A stretch of 64,000 nucleotides of DNA from the NCBI GenBank assembly GCA_034401795.1, contig CM067366.1, forward strand, positions 70,052,514 to 70,116,513, in the 5' to 3' direction. Shown here piece after piece: positions 43,910-53,904 of the stretch. This stretch comes from Chaetoderma sp. LZ-2023a. Its lineage: Eukaryota; Mollusca; Caudofoveata; Chaetodermatida; Chaetodermatidae. A program made the translations under genes and the position numbers. Under the pieces are notes generated by a model. It saw only the letters and a program-made list of their open reading frames with translations, did not search any database and had not been told where the DNA came from. The first letter of the stretch is position 1. Each line of letters starts with the position of its first letter.

Positions 43910-44165
43910 TAACCCTCAAATTTGTTCAAGAACATTTCAATTTTCTCATAGAAATTGTAAATTTGCAGATTATCTCATAGAAAATGCCTATTTGCAGACC
44001 AAGAGATGATTTTTGAAAATTTACCACTGGAATTACTGGCTTTCTTATCAAGCCAATTATTCCAGTGTTAAAATTTAAAAAATAGTCTTCTCTTGGTCTC
44101 CAAAATGACATTTTCCAAGACCACTGCAGAAGGCTTTTTTTGCTGGATTGAGTGTTAAAAGGTTA
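43910..44165. repeat. Palindromic TTAA-MITE copy, nearly complete
   Basis: Left end CTAACCCTCAAATTTGTT, right end GAGTGTTAAAAGGTTAA. The arms carry 'tttgcagaccaagagatgatttttgaaaatttaccactgg' and its inverse. It is nested inside the hAT-like element. Confidence 0.8.
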
Positions 44166-45280
44166 AGAGTTGGGATGTTTATAAAGCCTGAAATAATGGG
44201 CTTTGTCTGATTTCATTGTCAGGACTATCATGCATGAATGGTATCTTATCAGTAGGCATATAATTGCCCAGGCCAGCTATTTGTTGATGTACTGTTTGTG
44301 CTCTTGCTCAAGCACTGTTCTAATCCGCCTGACATCTCTCAACACTTGCAATAATAAATGACCAGAAATGACAATTTTTATGCTGCTAAAAAAAGATTCT
44401 GTTGAACATTTTGAAAGTTATATGGTGATAGGTCTTGTTGCTTTAAGCATCAATTATAGCTTCCAGACAAATTATTAAGATTACCTGTATGACTGCCTGA
44501 AACGTAGATAAAAGAGGGTTTTAATAGTGGATATGGCTTAAAATGCTTTACTTGTTTAATCTTATTTCCTATTAGCATACCTACAGCAATTGCCCATTCC
44601 AACACAAACATCCAGAATTTCAATTTCAAAACCAATTAACAGCTAAATTTTTAAATATTTTGAAATTAATTTGGCTAGAAGCAGTTGCTGGCTCAAGCAG
44701 CAATGGATTCTAGTCAATTTATGTTTAAAATATTCAACAGTTTCCTGTATGACAGCCTTGAAATTTAAATTTAGATAAAAAGGTTTAATTAGTGTCATTA
44801 GTCAAATGCTTGTTATCTTATTCCCTATAAGCATACCTACTACAGCAATTCCCCTTTTCCAGGCAACCATCCAGAATTTCAATTTTAAAACTTAAAAACA
44901 AATCACTACATGTATGAAAACATATTACAAGGCAGATTAACTTCAAAAATCTGAGTGGATATGTAGCACCAAGTCAGTCAAATTGTTTTCAAATATTTAC
45001 TAGATTTCACATCACCTCTCTAAGAACCAGTGCTTGGAATTTTGAATGAAAAGAATAAAGTATGCATATAATTTTTTTGTAGAAAATGGATAAGTACTCG
45101 GCATGTACTCTTAAATACTCAAAAGTACAAGTACAGAGTATATACTCAAGTACAAGTACTTTGGAAATGTACTGAGGCTGAGTACAAGTACATGTACTCA
45201 TAAAAAGGCACAAGTACTGAGTACATGCGAGTACTTGAACATCTGTACTCGAGTACATGAGTACATTGGCCTCAACCCTG

Positions 45281-45546
45281 AGTCAGAAACAATCTTCTGG
45301 TTATAATAGCCTGACCATCAAAGGCGTACAATCTAATTAAACAATACTATACTTTGACAGGTGTAGTACGTACTAAACCCACAATTTGATTGTTTGAGAG
45401 CCAAGGATTACTAGTTTTATTAGCGTTTTTAACTCTTGCAGACATTAGTGTTCCTGACAGTGCATTCATTGATTTGACGCAGCAATTCTCTTACTCACTT
45501 ACTTCATCAAGAAGCATCGAGTCTAAGTTATAGTTGTCGAGGCATT
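45281..45546 (+). promoter_or_regulatory. Probable pirin 5' flank and promoter region
   Basis: This is the 266 bp between the end of the hAT-like element and the pirin ATG. No TATA box is evident. Promoter function is inferred from position only. Confidence 0.3.
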
Positions 45547-45636
45547 ATGTCGAGAACGGTTACACGGAGCTTATTGGGTGTGCGTCAGAGTGAAGGGAAG
45601 GGTGCGAGTGTGCGCCGAAGCATTGGCAGACCAGAG
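45547..45636 (+). CDS. PIR: Pirin, coding exon 1
   Basis: Pirin is a nuclear cupin-fold, iron-binding protein that acts as a transcription co-regulator (NF-kB related) in animals; relatives have quercetinase activity. This exon encodes the first 30 residues from ATG: a short hydrophobic lead, then RQSEGKGASVRRSIGRPE, matching the conserved pirin start. The donor is GAG|GTTAGT, phase 0. The next exon continues with residues 31-61 nearly 10 kb away. The start was chosen because known pirins begin about 30 residues before this conserved end and no upstream in-frame ATG is needed. Confidence 0.88.
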
Positions 45637-45954
45637 GTTAGTCTACGCACCTGTACAGGTATCTTCTCACCTGTAAAACTAATGTGATAGATTGTACTTC
45701 ATATATGACATGTATGAAACTAACAATCGTCTTCTAAGTTCACAAAAATGGTCTACTGGTAGTCAGCCCTTTCACCGATGAATTCCACACATATAATTTT
45801 CAATGCTACGGTTGCTAGCATACAGTAAAATTGTTGAATATTTGAAAATTAATCTGTAAAATTGTTGAATATTTTGAAATTAATCTGACTGGAAGCCATT
45901 GCTGTCTTAGGCATTAAGTAAATTTCAAAATATTCAACAGAAGTTTTATATCTT

Positions 45955-46440
45955 AACTCTTATGACTGTAAAAGGGTCGTTTCAGGTCAAGACAACCAAT
46001 TTTCAGAAATCTTGTTGCATGACCGATTCAGATTATCATAATTTTCTCTCTACTGTGTTATTAGTACGTTTTAGGAAATCATGCACAATTTTAGCTCTCA
46101 AATCTCAATATTTTTGGAGATATAAATATTGGGATTTGGGTAGTGAAATTGTGCAGGATTTCCTAAAACATACTACTGTACCACTACACAGAGAATCTTG
46201 GAAATCTGGATTGGTCATGCAACACACATCGGTTGTCTTGACACGGAATGACCCGAAAGGCAAAGAAACTGGTGTACATTTTTCAACAATTTTGATGGAC
46301 GATGTTGCTGTCTGCCAGCACCATCTTCCACCAAATTAGTTGAAAACTATACACCAGTTCATCTTTTAATTTAATTTAAAAATTTTAAAATCTGACATCA
46401 GTGTAGTAAGGGTTAGCCCTTAGCACTCTGATGTCAATAT
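45955..46440. repeat. Large imperfect palindrome plus hairpin
   Basis: Arms meet near 46,115. The inner stem is about 52 bp ('gttttaggaaatcatgcacaattt' against 'aaattgtgcaggatttcctaaaac'). Outward, 'gtcaagacaacc', 'tgttgcatgacc' and 'cagatt' recur inverted at 46,205-46,245. A second hairpin, GACATCAGTGTAGTAAGGG to CCCTTAGCACTCTGATGTC, spans 46,394-46,436. The long open frame here is a by-product of the palindrome. Confidence 0.75.
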
Positions 46441-47815
46441 CCTGTCTTTTGCTGTGTCAATTGCAAAGAATATTGTGTACACTTCCTACGACAGCAACAT
46501 CTTCGACCAAATTTGTTGAAAAATCTTAATTTAATTTAAAAATTAAAAATTTTAACATCAGAGTTAACGGTTAAACATGGTTCCAACAACCTTGAAAATC
46601 CTTTAAAAATTAAATTTTGAAGGCCTTGAAAGTCCTTAAATTTATCCAGAATTGAAAATTTATTTGAAAACCCTTGGAATTTGTCATTGTCCCACTTCCA
46701 CAGCTATGACAGACCAATCAAAACAGTCAGAATGGAGGAACGGATGGCTAGAAGGGGAAGCAAAGTACATTTGTAGGTTGTGCACATGTACCTTTAAAAA
46801 ATCTGTGAAAATTATTTTTATTGACCTTACATGTAAAAATCCTTGAAAAGACTGTGAATTCAATTTTCCAAAATCTGTCCCTGTTAAGGAATAGACTTTT
46901 TCAGTGATTTGCAGGTGAAAGAGTCAATATTTCAATTGTCAAGATTGGTAAAGAAATTGCAAAATTCATTTGCAAGCCAAAAGGACACTATGTATGAAAT
47001 AGCTCGGGTAAATTGTCAAAAATGGCCTCTTGCTTTGCAAATGAACATGTCTTAAGGCCACTGCAGAGCCCATTTTTACAACTTACATGAGTGCCGACTA
47101 AGTGTTTTCTGAATTATCACTGCTATGAGTATGTCACGGATCTGGCTAATAATAATCACCATCATATGGTTTTTAGAGTCGGCAAATATAAATATGTTGC
47201 TTAAATTTGATTGATTTTGAGGTGGCTTATTTGCATACAATCATGACAGTTAACTGAGTATTGGCATGATTGGGTTTTCCAGATACATGTCCTGTACATC
47301 CACCTGTTGTAAAATTTATTTATATCTTCAAGTTGGGTGTAACGCCTATTTAAAATAAAACAGTTTTAATTTGTGTAACTTAGATTAGAGGGATCCATTT
47401 CTTGCTATGCCCCGCCCATTACTAGCTTGGAGTTTAACTGTCTCGCTGCTGTAAGCCACTGGACAATAATTAGCATTGGGAAAAAACTCTTGACTTACTG
47501 AATATTTTGAAAACACCAGCAACTTTCAGTCAAATTGTTTTCAAACTGTTTAGCAGGTCCACAGGTATAATCCTTGGTATATGTCTTCTGCAAAAACTCA
47601 GCAGCCAGGCAGTTACATGTAACATTCTGAGCCATGAATTCTCAGAATCTCAGTTTCAAGTTAGCTACTGTATACAGATAAGCTGGTGGATATTTTTTAA
47701 CTATTCTACAAAACTGGGGCTCCCAGGCAAATTGGTTTCAAAATATTCAACAGAATGTTCTAATATGTAAATTGACCAAAGATGTATAATGGAGGATTCC
47801 AATTTCTCCTTCGAT
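46441..47815. other. Intronic repeats, no gene
   Basis: Contains 'ccttgaaaatcctt'-type repeats at 46,580-46,860, a decayed TTAA-MITE at about 46,960-47,120 ('ccaaaaggacac', 'cttaaggccactgcagagcc') and a fold-back arm at 47,497-47,760. No coding frame is supported. Confidence 0.5.
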
Positions 47816-47980
47816 CAATACTCACCATTCTGTTACTTCTGATATACAGCTGGCCTTGACAGCGGCTCTAGGATTATAGACTTAGAAAGCTTTACCGACT
47901 CCTGGGAACCGGGTACCCGGCTCCCCACTGCCGAGTACCCGTTTACCATAGAGCTCATTCTTGTTTGCATAGCAACAAGT
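47816..47980 (+). repeat. DIRS left inverted terminal repeat
   Basis: Starts CAATACTCACCATTCTGTTAC. About 143 bp to 47,958 are nearly identical to the inverse of 51,880-52,023, with a weaker match (GTTTGCATAGC) beyond. Confidence 0.92.
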
Positions 47981-48926
47981 GCAATACATGCTTTTCGCAT
48001 TAAGGATTTTAGTGTTTTTTAAAAGAATCTAAGTCTTTAATCAGTGATAGTTTGTGTGTTCTGAAAGGATAACTAAGGACTATGGAGAATACCGCCCAAG
48101 ACAACCAGGTTGTATTGTTCTTTATATCCATAGTTAAAAGACTTAGGTCTCTAAATTTCGTTGTGTCGCATGTTCCAATTTCTAACCCCATAGAATCTGG
48201 GACGTGTGCTAGCAACGATATATGCCAGACGATCGCCTTCTTTAAACCCCAACAGGCGATCCGCAGATATGAAAATAGGTGTTTGCTACGGTATTTCTAA
48301 CACGAATATCGGCTGACGTCGTTCTCCGTAGAATCCGAGCGGGTGACGTCACACCCGGTCGCTCGGATGTTTATGTGAAGAAAAATTTTTTCATTAATTC
48401 GCGCATCTTGTTCTGGGTGCTGCGTACTAAAAAATGGTACCGGAAACTTTAGAATGATCAAGTTTACGTGCGATCACGATCGGTTTGCAATGATCGGTGG
48501 TTTCAAAATTCTTGAGTAGATGCGTGGTCTGCGGTTTTACCGTGTGAGACAGCAGTTGTTATACATTTTGTTGTTTTCTTCACATATCGTGCTGCGTTCG
48601 TTAGGAGTATAATTTATATTGATTAGTAAATATACCCTGAATGCTATGCGATATGATTCCTGGAGCCGTTACACATCCTGTAGGATCTATTATGGGTGTG
48701 TTGTGCCCGCCGCGTTCTTGTCGTCATAATCAATGCGATCGTTGTTGTAACGTGGCGGGGTGGGGTGCGGGAGGTTACGGTTAATTTATGAGTCAAAATA
48801 TTTGAAAATTAATTGTCTGCCTTCCATCCGTGTCTCGTTCCGCTTGTTTATTGTAGGTTTGTGCTTATTTTATAGGCCAAGCCAGCCCCGCCATCATGTG
48901 ACGACTGCCATAAGTTTGTCCGTGTA
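47981..48926 (+). promoter_or_regulatory. DIRS leader with a CRE-centred palindrome
   Basis: Non-coding leader between the terminal repeat and the gag-like ORF. At 48,333-48,368, ATCCGAGCG and CGCTCGGAT flank GGGTGACGTCACACCC, whose centre is the consensus CRE TGACGTCA (48,344-48,351). It may act as a promoter or enhancer element of the retrotransposon. Confidence 0.45.
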
Positions 48927-50963
48927 ATGTTCAAGGACCATGTCTGTTTTAGGTGTGCCCTGTGTAATATAGATCATAGGTGTAATGTTTGTGCAGTGTG
49001 GTCCGTCGAAACGATGGTTAAGTTCCTTGCCCAGAAGGACTTGGCTGGGTCTGACGCGGGGTCAGGCGGTCCGAGAGGAAATCGTGGAGCGCCCGGTTCG
49101 GCCGGTGGGGGTGCTCCACGTCCCCAGCTGGAGGTGGCGGAGATGGCACCGCCGGCGTGGTTTGGTCCGGCTATGCAGGGTTTTCTGCATAGCGTTCTGC
49201 CCACGCTGGTGTCGTCCCTGCTACCAAAGGTTGGGGGGCAGTTTCTCCCCATGCCTGGTACGGATCCTGTCTTCGGACAGGATTCTGGACTGGTTACCGA
49301 GGGGGCCGTCTCGTACGGCCCCCTGGCGGGTCCGTCTGGCTTCGGCCAGACGGGTTCTGTCTCTCTGCGGCCACCTCTGGGTGGTCCAGTAGCGGTGGCC
49401 GGTCCGTCAGGTGTGGGATCCGTCTGCCAGGACGGCTCCACGGTTTATTCGTCTAGTGACGGCTCTTCGGAGTCTGAAGACGATGAGGCCGAGGAGGAGA
49501 GGTTGCTGCGGCCCGTGAAGCCGCAGGTGGAGAATATGGAGGTTGATTCCGTCCTGGACGGAACCGGCCTCCATTTGTCTGGTTTGGCGCAAGCCAGGTC
49601 AGCGGCTCCGCCTGCGGCTGAGGCCAATCCGTTACCGTGCACCGGTTCCGCGCGGCTTGGTTTGTCACCAGCCGTCAGGGGAACCGGTGTGCCGGGCCAG
49701 GCGTGGTACTCACCTATCTCGCCTGGTCCGGCAGCCGGACATGGGGTGCCGTTGGCGCCCGTGGCCGGCTATGGTTCCGCGACGGTTACGGGTCCGTACG
49801 GTTTTCCGTGCGGACCTACCCCATGGACCGGAGTGTTTCATGGGGTGGCGGCGGAACCATGTGGTAGCGGAGTGCCTGGCGTGTCAGCCGTGGCTCCTGG
49901 CCGGGAGGCCATGGCTGGCAGACCCGTAAGCATGTCAACGGGTGACGTGTTTGCGGGGGTATCTTCTTCGGAGTTAGATTGGTCTGATGCTCTGGCGTGG
50001 CTAGCCAGAGTTGACCCGTCTGTGGTTTCGGCCACGGCTGATGAAGATGCGCCCCGTCCGTCGGTTGCGTCGATTAGGACGGGGATTTTGCCCGCGGCCC
50101 GGATCCAGTCAGTGGGACTGGATCCACGGTTCATTGATTTGTTGGATGCTATTTATAGTAAACAACTAATGACCAAGGGTCAGCTCCCTGCGGCCTCCAG
50201 GGAGGTGCGGGCAAGGTGCCGTATTCCGGATGACCGATGGGTACTGGGCGTCCAGAGTGCCGGGTCAGGTGGTCCCGGTCCGGCACTAGTGGATAAGGCC
50301 CAGGTACACCAGGAAGAAGTCCTGGCCCTATGCGATGAGGGTGTGAGGGCAGCCATGAGCGCTGTCAATCACTCCTATCGTCTACTTCAGTCGGTGTGGG
50401 CTGAAGCGGGGGCAGGCCACCCTGTGCCACCTGTGGCGCTATCGTGCGTTAATGGCGGCTTGGTGCTGTCAATGGACGCATTGGCAAGGGTGCAAGCGCG
50501 TGTGACGAAGTCCAGGAGGCAAATGGTCATTGACCATATGCGTCCGGCTACGGCAGTCAGGGAGCGTCTTCTTGGGACGCCCCTGACAGGGCCTAGCATC
50601 TTTGGTGGCCAAGCGCGGGCCATCTTAGAGGACACCGCCAGTATTGCGCAGAATCGGTTAGCGGTAAATCTCCAGCTAGAGCTGGTGCGGCAAGCGCACG
50701 CACTAGGGGCTGTGGGCAAGCCGCTAACCGGACAGCCTTCAAAGAAACAGAAAAAGCATAAGGGCAAGGCGAAAGCCAGGCCTATTGCGACGTCTGTTTC
50801 GGCTGGGTTCTCGGAGCCGCCGCCGGCGAAGAAACCCAGGAAGGCTGTAGAGGCGCCTACCCTCCCCAATGTTGCTCCTGACCGCCCTAGAGGTGGTAAG
50901 GGCAAGGGGAAGGGTAAGGGTAAGGCCTCAAAGGGCGGACAGAAGGGGCCGAAGCGTACCTGA
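48927..50963 (+). CDS. DIRS gag-like ORF
   Basis: A 678-codon uninterrupted frame. The N-terminus (residues 1-30) has CFRCALCNIDHRCNVCAVW, a Cys/His cluster seen at the start of DIRS gag-like proteins. The middle is glycine/proline/serine-rich, with an acidic patch (SDGSSESEDDEAEEERLL). The later part is more structured (residues 350-580). The tail is strongly basic (KGKGKGKGKASKGG), fit for binding nucleic acid. Codon use is far more GC-rich than the surrounding intron, as expected of a foreign element. The RT frame overlaps its last 95 bp. Confidence 0.8.
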   Translation: MFKDHVCFRCALCNIDHRCNVCAVWSVETMVKFLAQKDLAGSDAGSGGPRGNRGAPGSAGGGAPRPQLEVAEMAPPAWFGPAMQGFLHSVLPTLVSSLLPKVGGQFLPMPGTDPVFGQDSGLVTEGAVSYGPLAGPSGFGQTGSVSLRPPLGGPVAVAGPSGVGSVCQDGSTVYSSSDGSSESEDDEAEEERLLRPVKPQVENMEVDSVLDGTGLHLSGLAQARSAAPPAAEANPLPCTGSARLGLSPAVRGTGVPGQAWYSPISPGPAAGHGVPLAPVAGYGSATVTGPYGFPCGPTPWTGVFHGVAAEPCGSGVPGVSAVAPGREAMAGRPVSMSTGDVFAGVSSSELDWSDALAWLARVDPSVVSATADEDAPRPSVASIRTGILPAARIQSVGLDPRFIDLLDAIYSKQLMTKGQLPAASREVRARCRIPDDRWVLGVQSAGSGGPGPALVDKAQVHQEEVLALCDEGVRAAMSAVNHSYRLLQSVWAEAGAGHPVPPVALSCVNGGLVLSMDALARVQARVTKSRRQMVIDHMRPATAVRERLLGTPLTGPSIFGGQARAILEDTASIAQNRLAVNLQLELVRQAHALGAVGKPLTGQPSKKQKKHKGKAKARPIATSVSAGFSEPPPAKKPRKAVEAPTLPNVAPDRPRGGKGKGKGKGKASKGGQKGPKRT

Positions 50964-51579
50964 GGGTACGCAAGCTCCCTTCATATCCGCCTGGACCGCA
51001 CCTGTGCGACAGGAACAGCGGTGCCAGTTATACCCGTCGTACCTAGAACGAAATGGTTCTCACTCTCTCTCGTTAAGAAAGGGGGGGGGGGGGGGGCGGA
51101 CTGCGAGCCGGACAACCCCGTTAGACGTCGAGGCGTCTATGGTGGGTGGAAGGCTCATGCGTTTCGTCGAGGTTTGGCGAGGTGTGACGTCAGACAGTCT
51201 GGTCCTGGGATGGTTATCCCAGGGTTACATGCCGGAGTGGTGGGACTTTCCGCCACAAAATCTGTCTTTGGCACCAGTCTGGACACCCGTACCAAGGGAG
51301 CCAGACAAGTTAGAAGCCGTTCAAAAGGAAGTGTCGGGTTTGCTTCTGAAGGGAGCAATAAAACCAGCAAACCGGAACACTCCAGGCTTCTATTCAAACA
51401 TGTTCCTTGTCCCCAAGAGCACGGGGGGATGGAGACCCATACTCAATCTCAGGCCATTAAATTGGTTTATCCATACGCCTCGGTTCCAGATGGAAACACC
51501 GAGGTCGGTAATGGCGGGATTGAGGAAAGGAATGTGGTGTGTATCGATCGATCTGAAAGGCGAGATACATGTTCGTTAG
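50869..51579 (+). pseudogene. DIRS-type reverse transcriptase, truncated after motif A
   Basis: Overlaps the 3' end of the gag-like ORF in another frame. Recognisable DIRS RT blocks: DKLEAVQKEVSGLLLKGAI, PGFYSNMFLVPKSTGGWRP, LNLRPLNWF, FQMETPRSVMAGL and CVSIDLKG (motif A, first catalytic Asp). The frame then runs into unrelated codons and stops. Motif B, motif C (the -DD- box), RNase H and recombinase are missing. A run of 16 G bases (51,081-51,096) lies within the frame and may have changed length. Confidence 0.85.
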
Positions 51580-51764
51580 TTTTCTCCCTTTTCTTAGGAG
51601 GAAAAAGGGGGGGGGGCTGTGACGCGAATGTGATTCGGTTCCGTGAACTTGACGGTCCTTTTAGGTCTCCGTTAGTCAAGTTTGAAGTCTAAAATCTTTC
51701 TCCAAGGGGCAAAATTAGCATGTATGGCTTGCCCCTTCCCACCAGGTTACTGATCAAATCTGGT
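51580..51764 (+). other. DIRS 3' non-coding remnant
   Basis: Sequence after the deletion point, with a poly-G tract at about 51,607-51,616. Nothing is encoded. Confidence 0.5.
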
Positions 51765-51812
51765 GTCAATTTCCCTTTCTCCGAGATCTAACAATACTCA
51801 CCATTCTGTTAC
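51765..51812 (+). repeat. DIRS internal complementary region
   Basis: 48 bp that are the exact inverse of 52,003-52,050, the outer edge of the right terminal repeat. Such a region is a hallmark of DIRS elements and is thought to template circle closure during replication. Confidence 0.88.
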
Positions 51813-51866
51813 GGACCCAGCCTCCCAGCCCCACGGAGGCAAGCCATAGTTTTCTCTTGTTTGGTG

Positions 51867-52050
51867 GCTATGCAAACAATATGAGCTCTATGGTAAATGG
51901 GTACTCGGCAGTGGGGAGCCGGGTACCCGGTTCCCAGGAGTCGGTAAAGCTTTCTAAGTCTATAATCCTAGAGCCGCTGTCAAGGCCAGCTGTATATCAG
52001 AAGTAACAGAATGGTGAGTATTGTTAGATCTCGGAGAAAGGGAAATTGAC
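51867..52050 (-). repeat. DIRS right inverted terminal repeat
   Basis: Inverse of the left repeat from 51,867 to 52,023, then 27 bp more (GTTAGATCTCGGAGAAAGGG...) shared with the internal complementary region but not with the left end. Confidence 0.92.
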
Positions 52051-52139
52051 ATTTCCTGCATTCTTAGTCAATCATATCACGTCATAGTCAACTATGTGGC
52101 AGGTAGGATGATGGCATAATCAATTACTTCAAGAATGAT

Positions 52140-52365
52140 GTAGATAAGTTTGTCCCGAACGCTGAATTGATGACCGACTAAGCATTGTGTGAATTTACTA
52201 TTTAATATACAGCTTACATGTACCTTTATCATTTTCTGGAAATTGATAGTCAGGGAGTTCTGGGATCGATCAATCCCAACATAAGCGCAGCATGGTTGGA
52301 GCTTAACTAGGGATGAACAGGGCATAGCTAAAACTGGATTCACCAATTCAGATGATTACTGGTCG
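52140..52365. repeat. Dispersed repeat with GGGATCGATCAATCCCAAC palindrome
   Basis: Contains 'attgatagtcaggg', 'gggatcgatcaatcccaaca', 'gcatggttggagct' and 'gctaaaactggattc'. Homologous blocks occur at 59,170-59,420, 61,000-61,260 and 62,780-63,010, where each is preceded by an AATTTGACTGG fold-back, so the two probably form one element of 250-300 bp. Confidence 0.7.
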
Positions 52366-52399
52366 ACCTTTGACCTTTTTGTGATGGACCTGTATGATC

Positions 52400-52466
52400 A
52401 TGTGATTATGACATCAGCTAACATGTGATGTATTGTGATTATGACATCAGTTAACATGTGATGTAT
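52400..52466. repeat. 33-bp minisatellite, left part
   Basis: Two units of 'gattatgacatcagctaacatgtgatgtattgt'-type sequence. The array continues at 53,098 after an insert. Confidence 0.9.
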
Positions 52467-52484
52467 AGAGAATCTGGAATGAGA

Positions 52485-52599
52485 TCACTTTTCATATCAC
52501 TATTATGGACCGAGTTGAAAATTATCAATTTGCACAAGCTTTAGCGTGTGCAAAATTGATAATTTTCAACGAGGTTCATAATAGTGATATGAAAAGTGA
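52485..52599. repeat. 115-bp near-perfect hairpin
   Basis: Arms of about 52 bp (52,485-52,536 and 52,547-52,599) around a 10-base loop. The inverse match fails only at one inserted A and a few bases (CTCGGTCC against CGAGGTTC). It lies inside the insert that splits the minisatellite. Confidence 0.92.
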
Positions 52600-53095
52600 C
52601 CGAGTTTGAGATTTTATTTATCATATAAACTGTAATTTTGAAATAGTTGCTGGTGTGACTTTTATCTGATTTTTCATTGTTGATTTTCGTGAAATCGATA
52701 CCGCCGCTGTGACGCACCACTACTTGATAACAGATACTGAATGCACAGCAAAATATAGTGACAAACACAAAATCTGGCGATGTCAGCCGTAAACTACACT
52801 TTTCTTCTAAGACTATCGCAGGGCCATCAATCGTTACTTCGCTGCCGACTGATAAACTGTCAAACGATGACATTTTGCGATGATGTTTCATGAATGACAA
52901 ATCATAGTAAACAAATCATAGTAAAACAGTACCGCGTAGTAATCCCTACGTGTCGTGCTCACATCAATCGATGTTTTAACTGGTCGATTTAAATAGGTTG
53001 CGCACCCAACAGCCAATGAAAATACTCTGTTGAATATGGCACGTGTGCTCATATCGAAAAATAAGGAACGGGCTAGAAGGCTTTTTATATGATAA
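52600..53095 (-). other. Minus-strand promoter-like segment and open frame of unknown nature
   Basis: On the minus strand, ATTGGCTG (CCAAT-type, about 53,015) and CTATTTAAAT (TATA-like, about 52,990) precede an ATG at 52,900. The frame (to 52,541) holds 119 codons, includes a possible membrane segment (FVFVTIFCCAFSICYQVVV) and ends in the hairpin. I recognise no family. It may be the 5' end of a captured gene or an unknown transposon, or chance. Confidence 0.3.
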
Positions 53096-53097
53096 AT

Positions 53098-53447
53098 TGT
53101 GATTATGACATCAGCTAACATGTGATGTATTGTGATTGTGACATCAGCTATCATGTGATGTATTGTGATTGTGACGTCAGCTATCATGTGATGTATTGTG
53201 ATTAAGACCTCAGCTAACATGTGATGTATTGTGATTATGACCTCAGCTAACATGTGATGTATTGTGATTATGACCTCAGCTAACATGTGATGTATTGTGA
53301 TTGTGACATCAGCTATCATGTGATGTATTGTGATTATGACCTCGGCTAACATATGATGTATTGTGATTGTGACATCAGCTATCATAGGATGTATTGTGAT
53401 TATGACATCAGCTAACATGTGATGTATTGTGATTGTGACATCAGATA
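53098..53447. repeat. 33-bp minisatellite, right part
   Basis: About ten and a half units with exact 33-bp spacing (starts at 53,101, 53,134, 53,167, 53,200 and so on). Being a multiple of three, the array stays open on the minus strand as an 11-residue repeat, which is not evidence of a gene. Confidence 0.95.
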
Positions 53448-53904
53448 CTTGAGTGGCAGATCCGATTCAGCCATTGTTCCATTGTTCAGGGTTCGTACGC
53501 ATGTATGGAAGTCTGGGAAAATTAGGAAAGCCTTTTCCAGGGCTGGAAAAAGTATGGAAATTCCAATTTTGGGCCAACTGGTATGGAAAATGTATGGAAA
53601 ATTAAAATATGGGCAATCCTAATCTTTCCGACCGCAATCTTTGTGTTTACGAACGAAATCTCGCGTTTCCGCCAATCTTGCCAGAATCTAATTCGATTGG
53701 GTCCCAGTCTCGTCTTGCAATAGAAAACCGCCTATTACCGGGAACATCTCGCGTTTGTTGAGCAATACAGGTTCTGAACATGTTCAAGTACAACGCAATA
53801 AAAATGAGTGAATCGGCAGTCATCTGTCAAATAGTACAGAGTGTTAGAAGCCGAAACAATGAAATAATTTGCGAGATTGCCATTTTTTGTGATACAGTAA
53901 AGAT

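Larger units (their letters stand above)
43043..45280. mobile_element. hAT-like non-autonomous transposon with GTAC subterminal arrays
   Basis: Ends are CAGGGTTGGGGTC (left) and, read inwards, CAGGGTTGAGGCC (right). Inside each end, over 150-180 bp, are dense repeats of GAGTACAAGTACATGTACT and variants in both orientations (43,055-43,205 and 45,085-45,262). CAGAAAC lies at the left border (43,036-43,042) and again 3 bp outside the right border, a slightly imperfect target duplication. CAGGG termini and about 8-bp duplications fit hAT. The interior encodes nothing recognisable and hosts a TTAA-MITE and three fold-backs. Confidence 0.7.
47816..52050 (+). mobile_element. DIRS-type retrotransposon, internally deleted, in pirin intron 1
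   Basis: It has inverted terminal repeats, a gag-like ORF, the first part of a DIRS-type RT and an internal complementary region. DIRS elements use a tyrosine recombinase and inverted or split repeats instead of an integrase and LTRs. The rest of RT, RNase H, the methyltransferase-like domain and the tyrosine recombinase are absent, so it cannot move unaided. Coding parts are in the same direction as pirin. Confidence 0.85.

Noticed and set aside
45962-46339. 125-codon + strand frame in pirin intron 1
   Set aside because: It spans the large palindrome and its two halves mirror each other; no domain recognised.
48974-49441. 155-codon and other frames overlapping the DIRS gag-like ORF
   Set aside because: Shadows in GC-rich sequence; only the 678-codon frame has the Cys/His cluster and basic tail.
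52888-53418. 176-codon minus-strand frame with an 11-residue repeat (MIADVTITIHH type)
   Set aside because: It is the translation of the 33-bp minisatellite, which is a multiple of three; not evidence of a protein.
53098-53447. Possible CRISPR array
   Set aside because: The 33-bp units are contiguous with no unique spacers, and the DNA is eukaryotic. This is a minisatellite.
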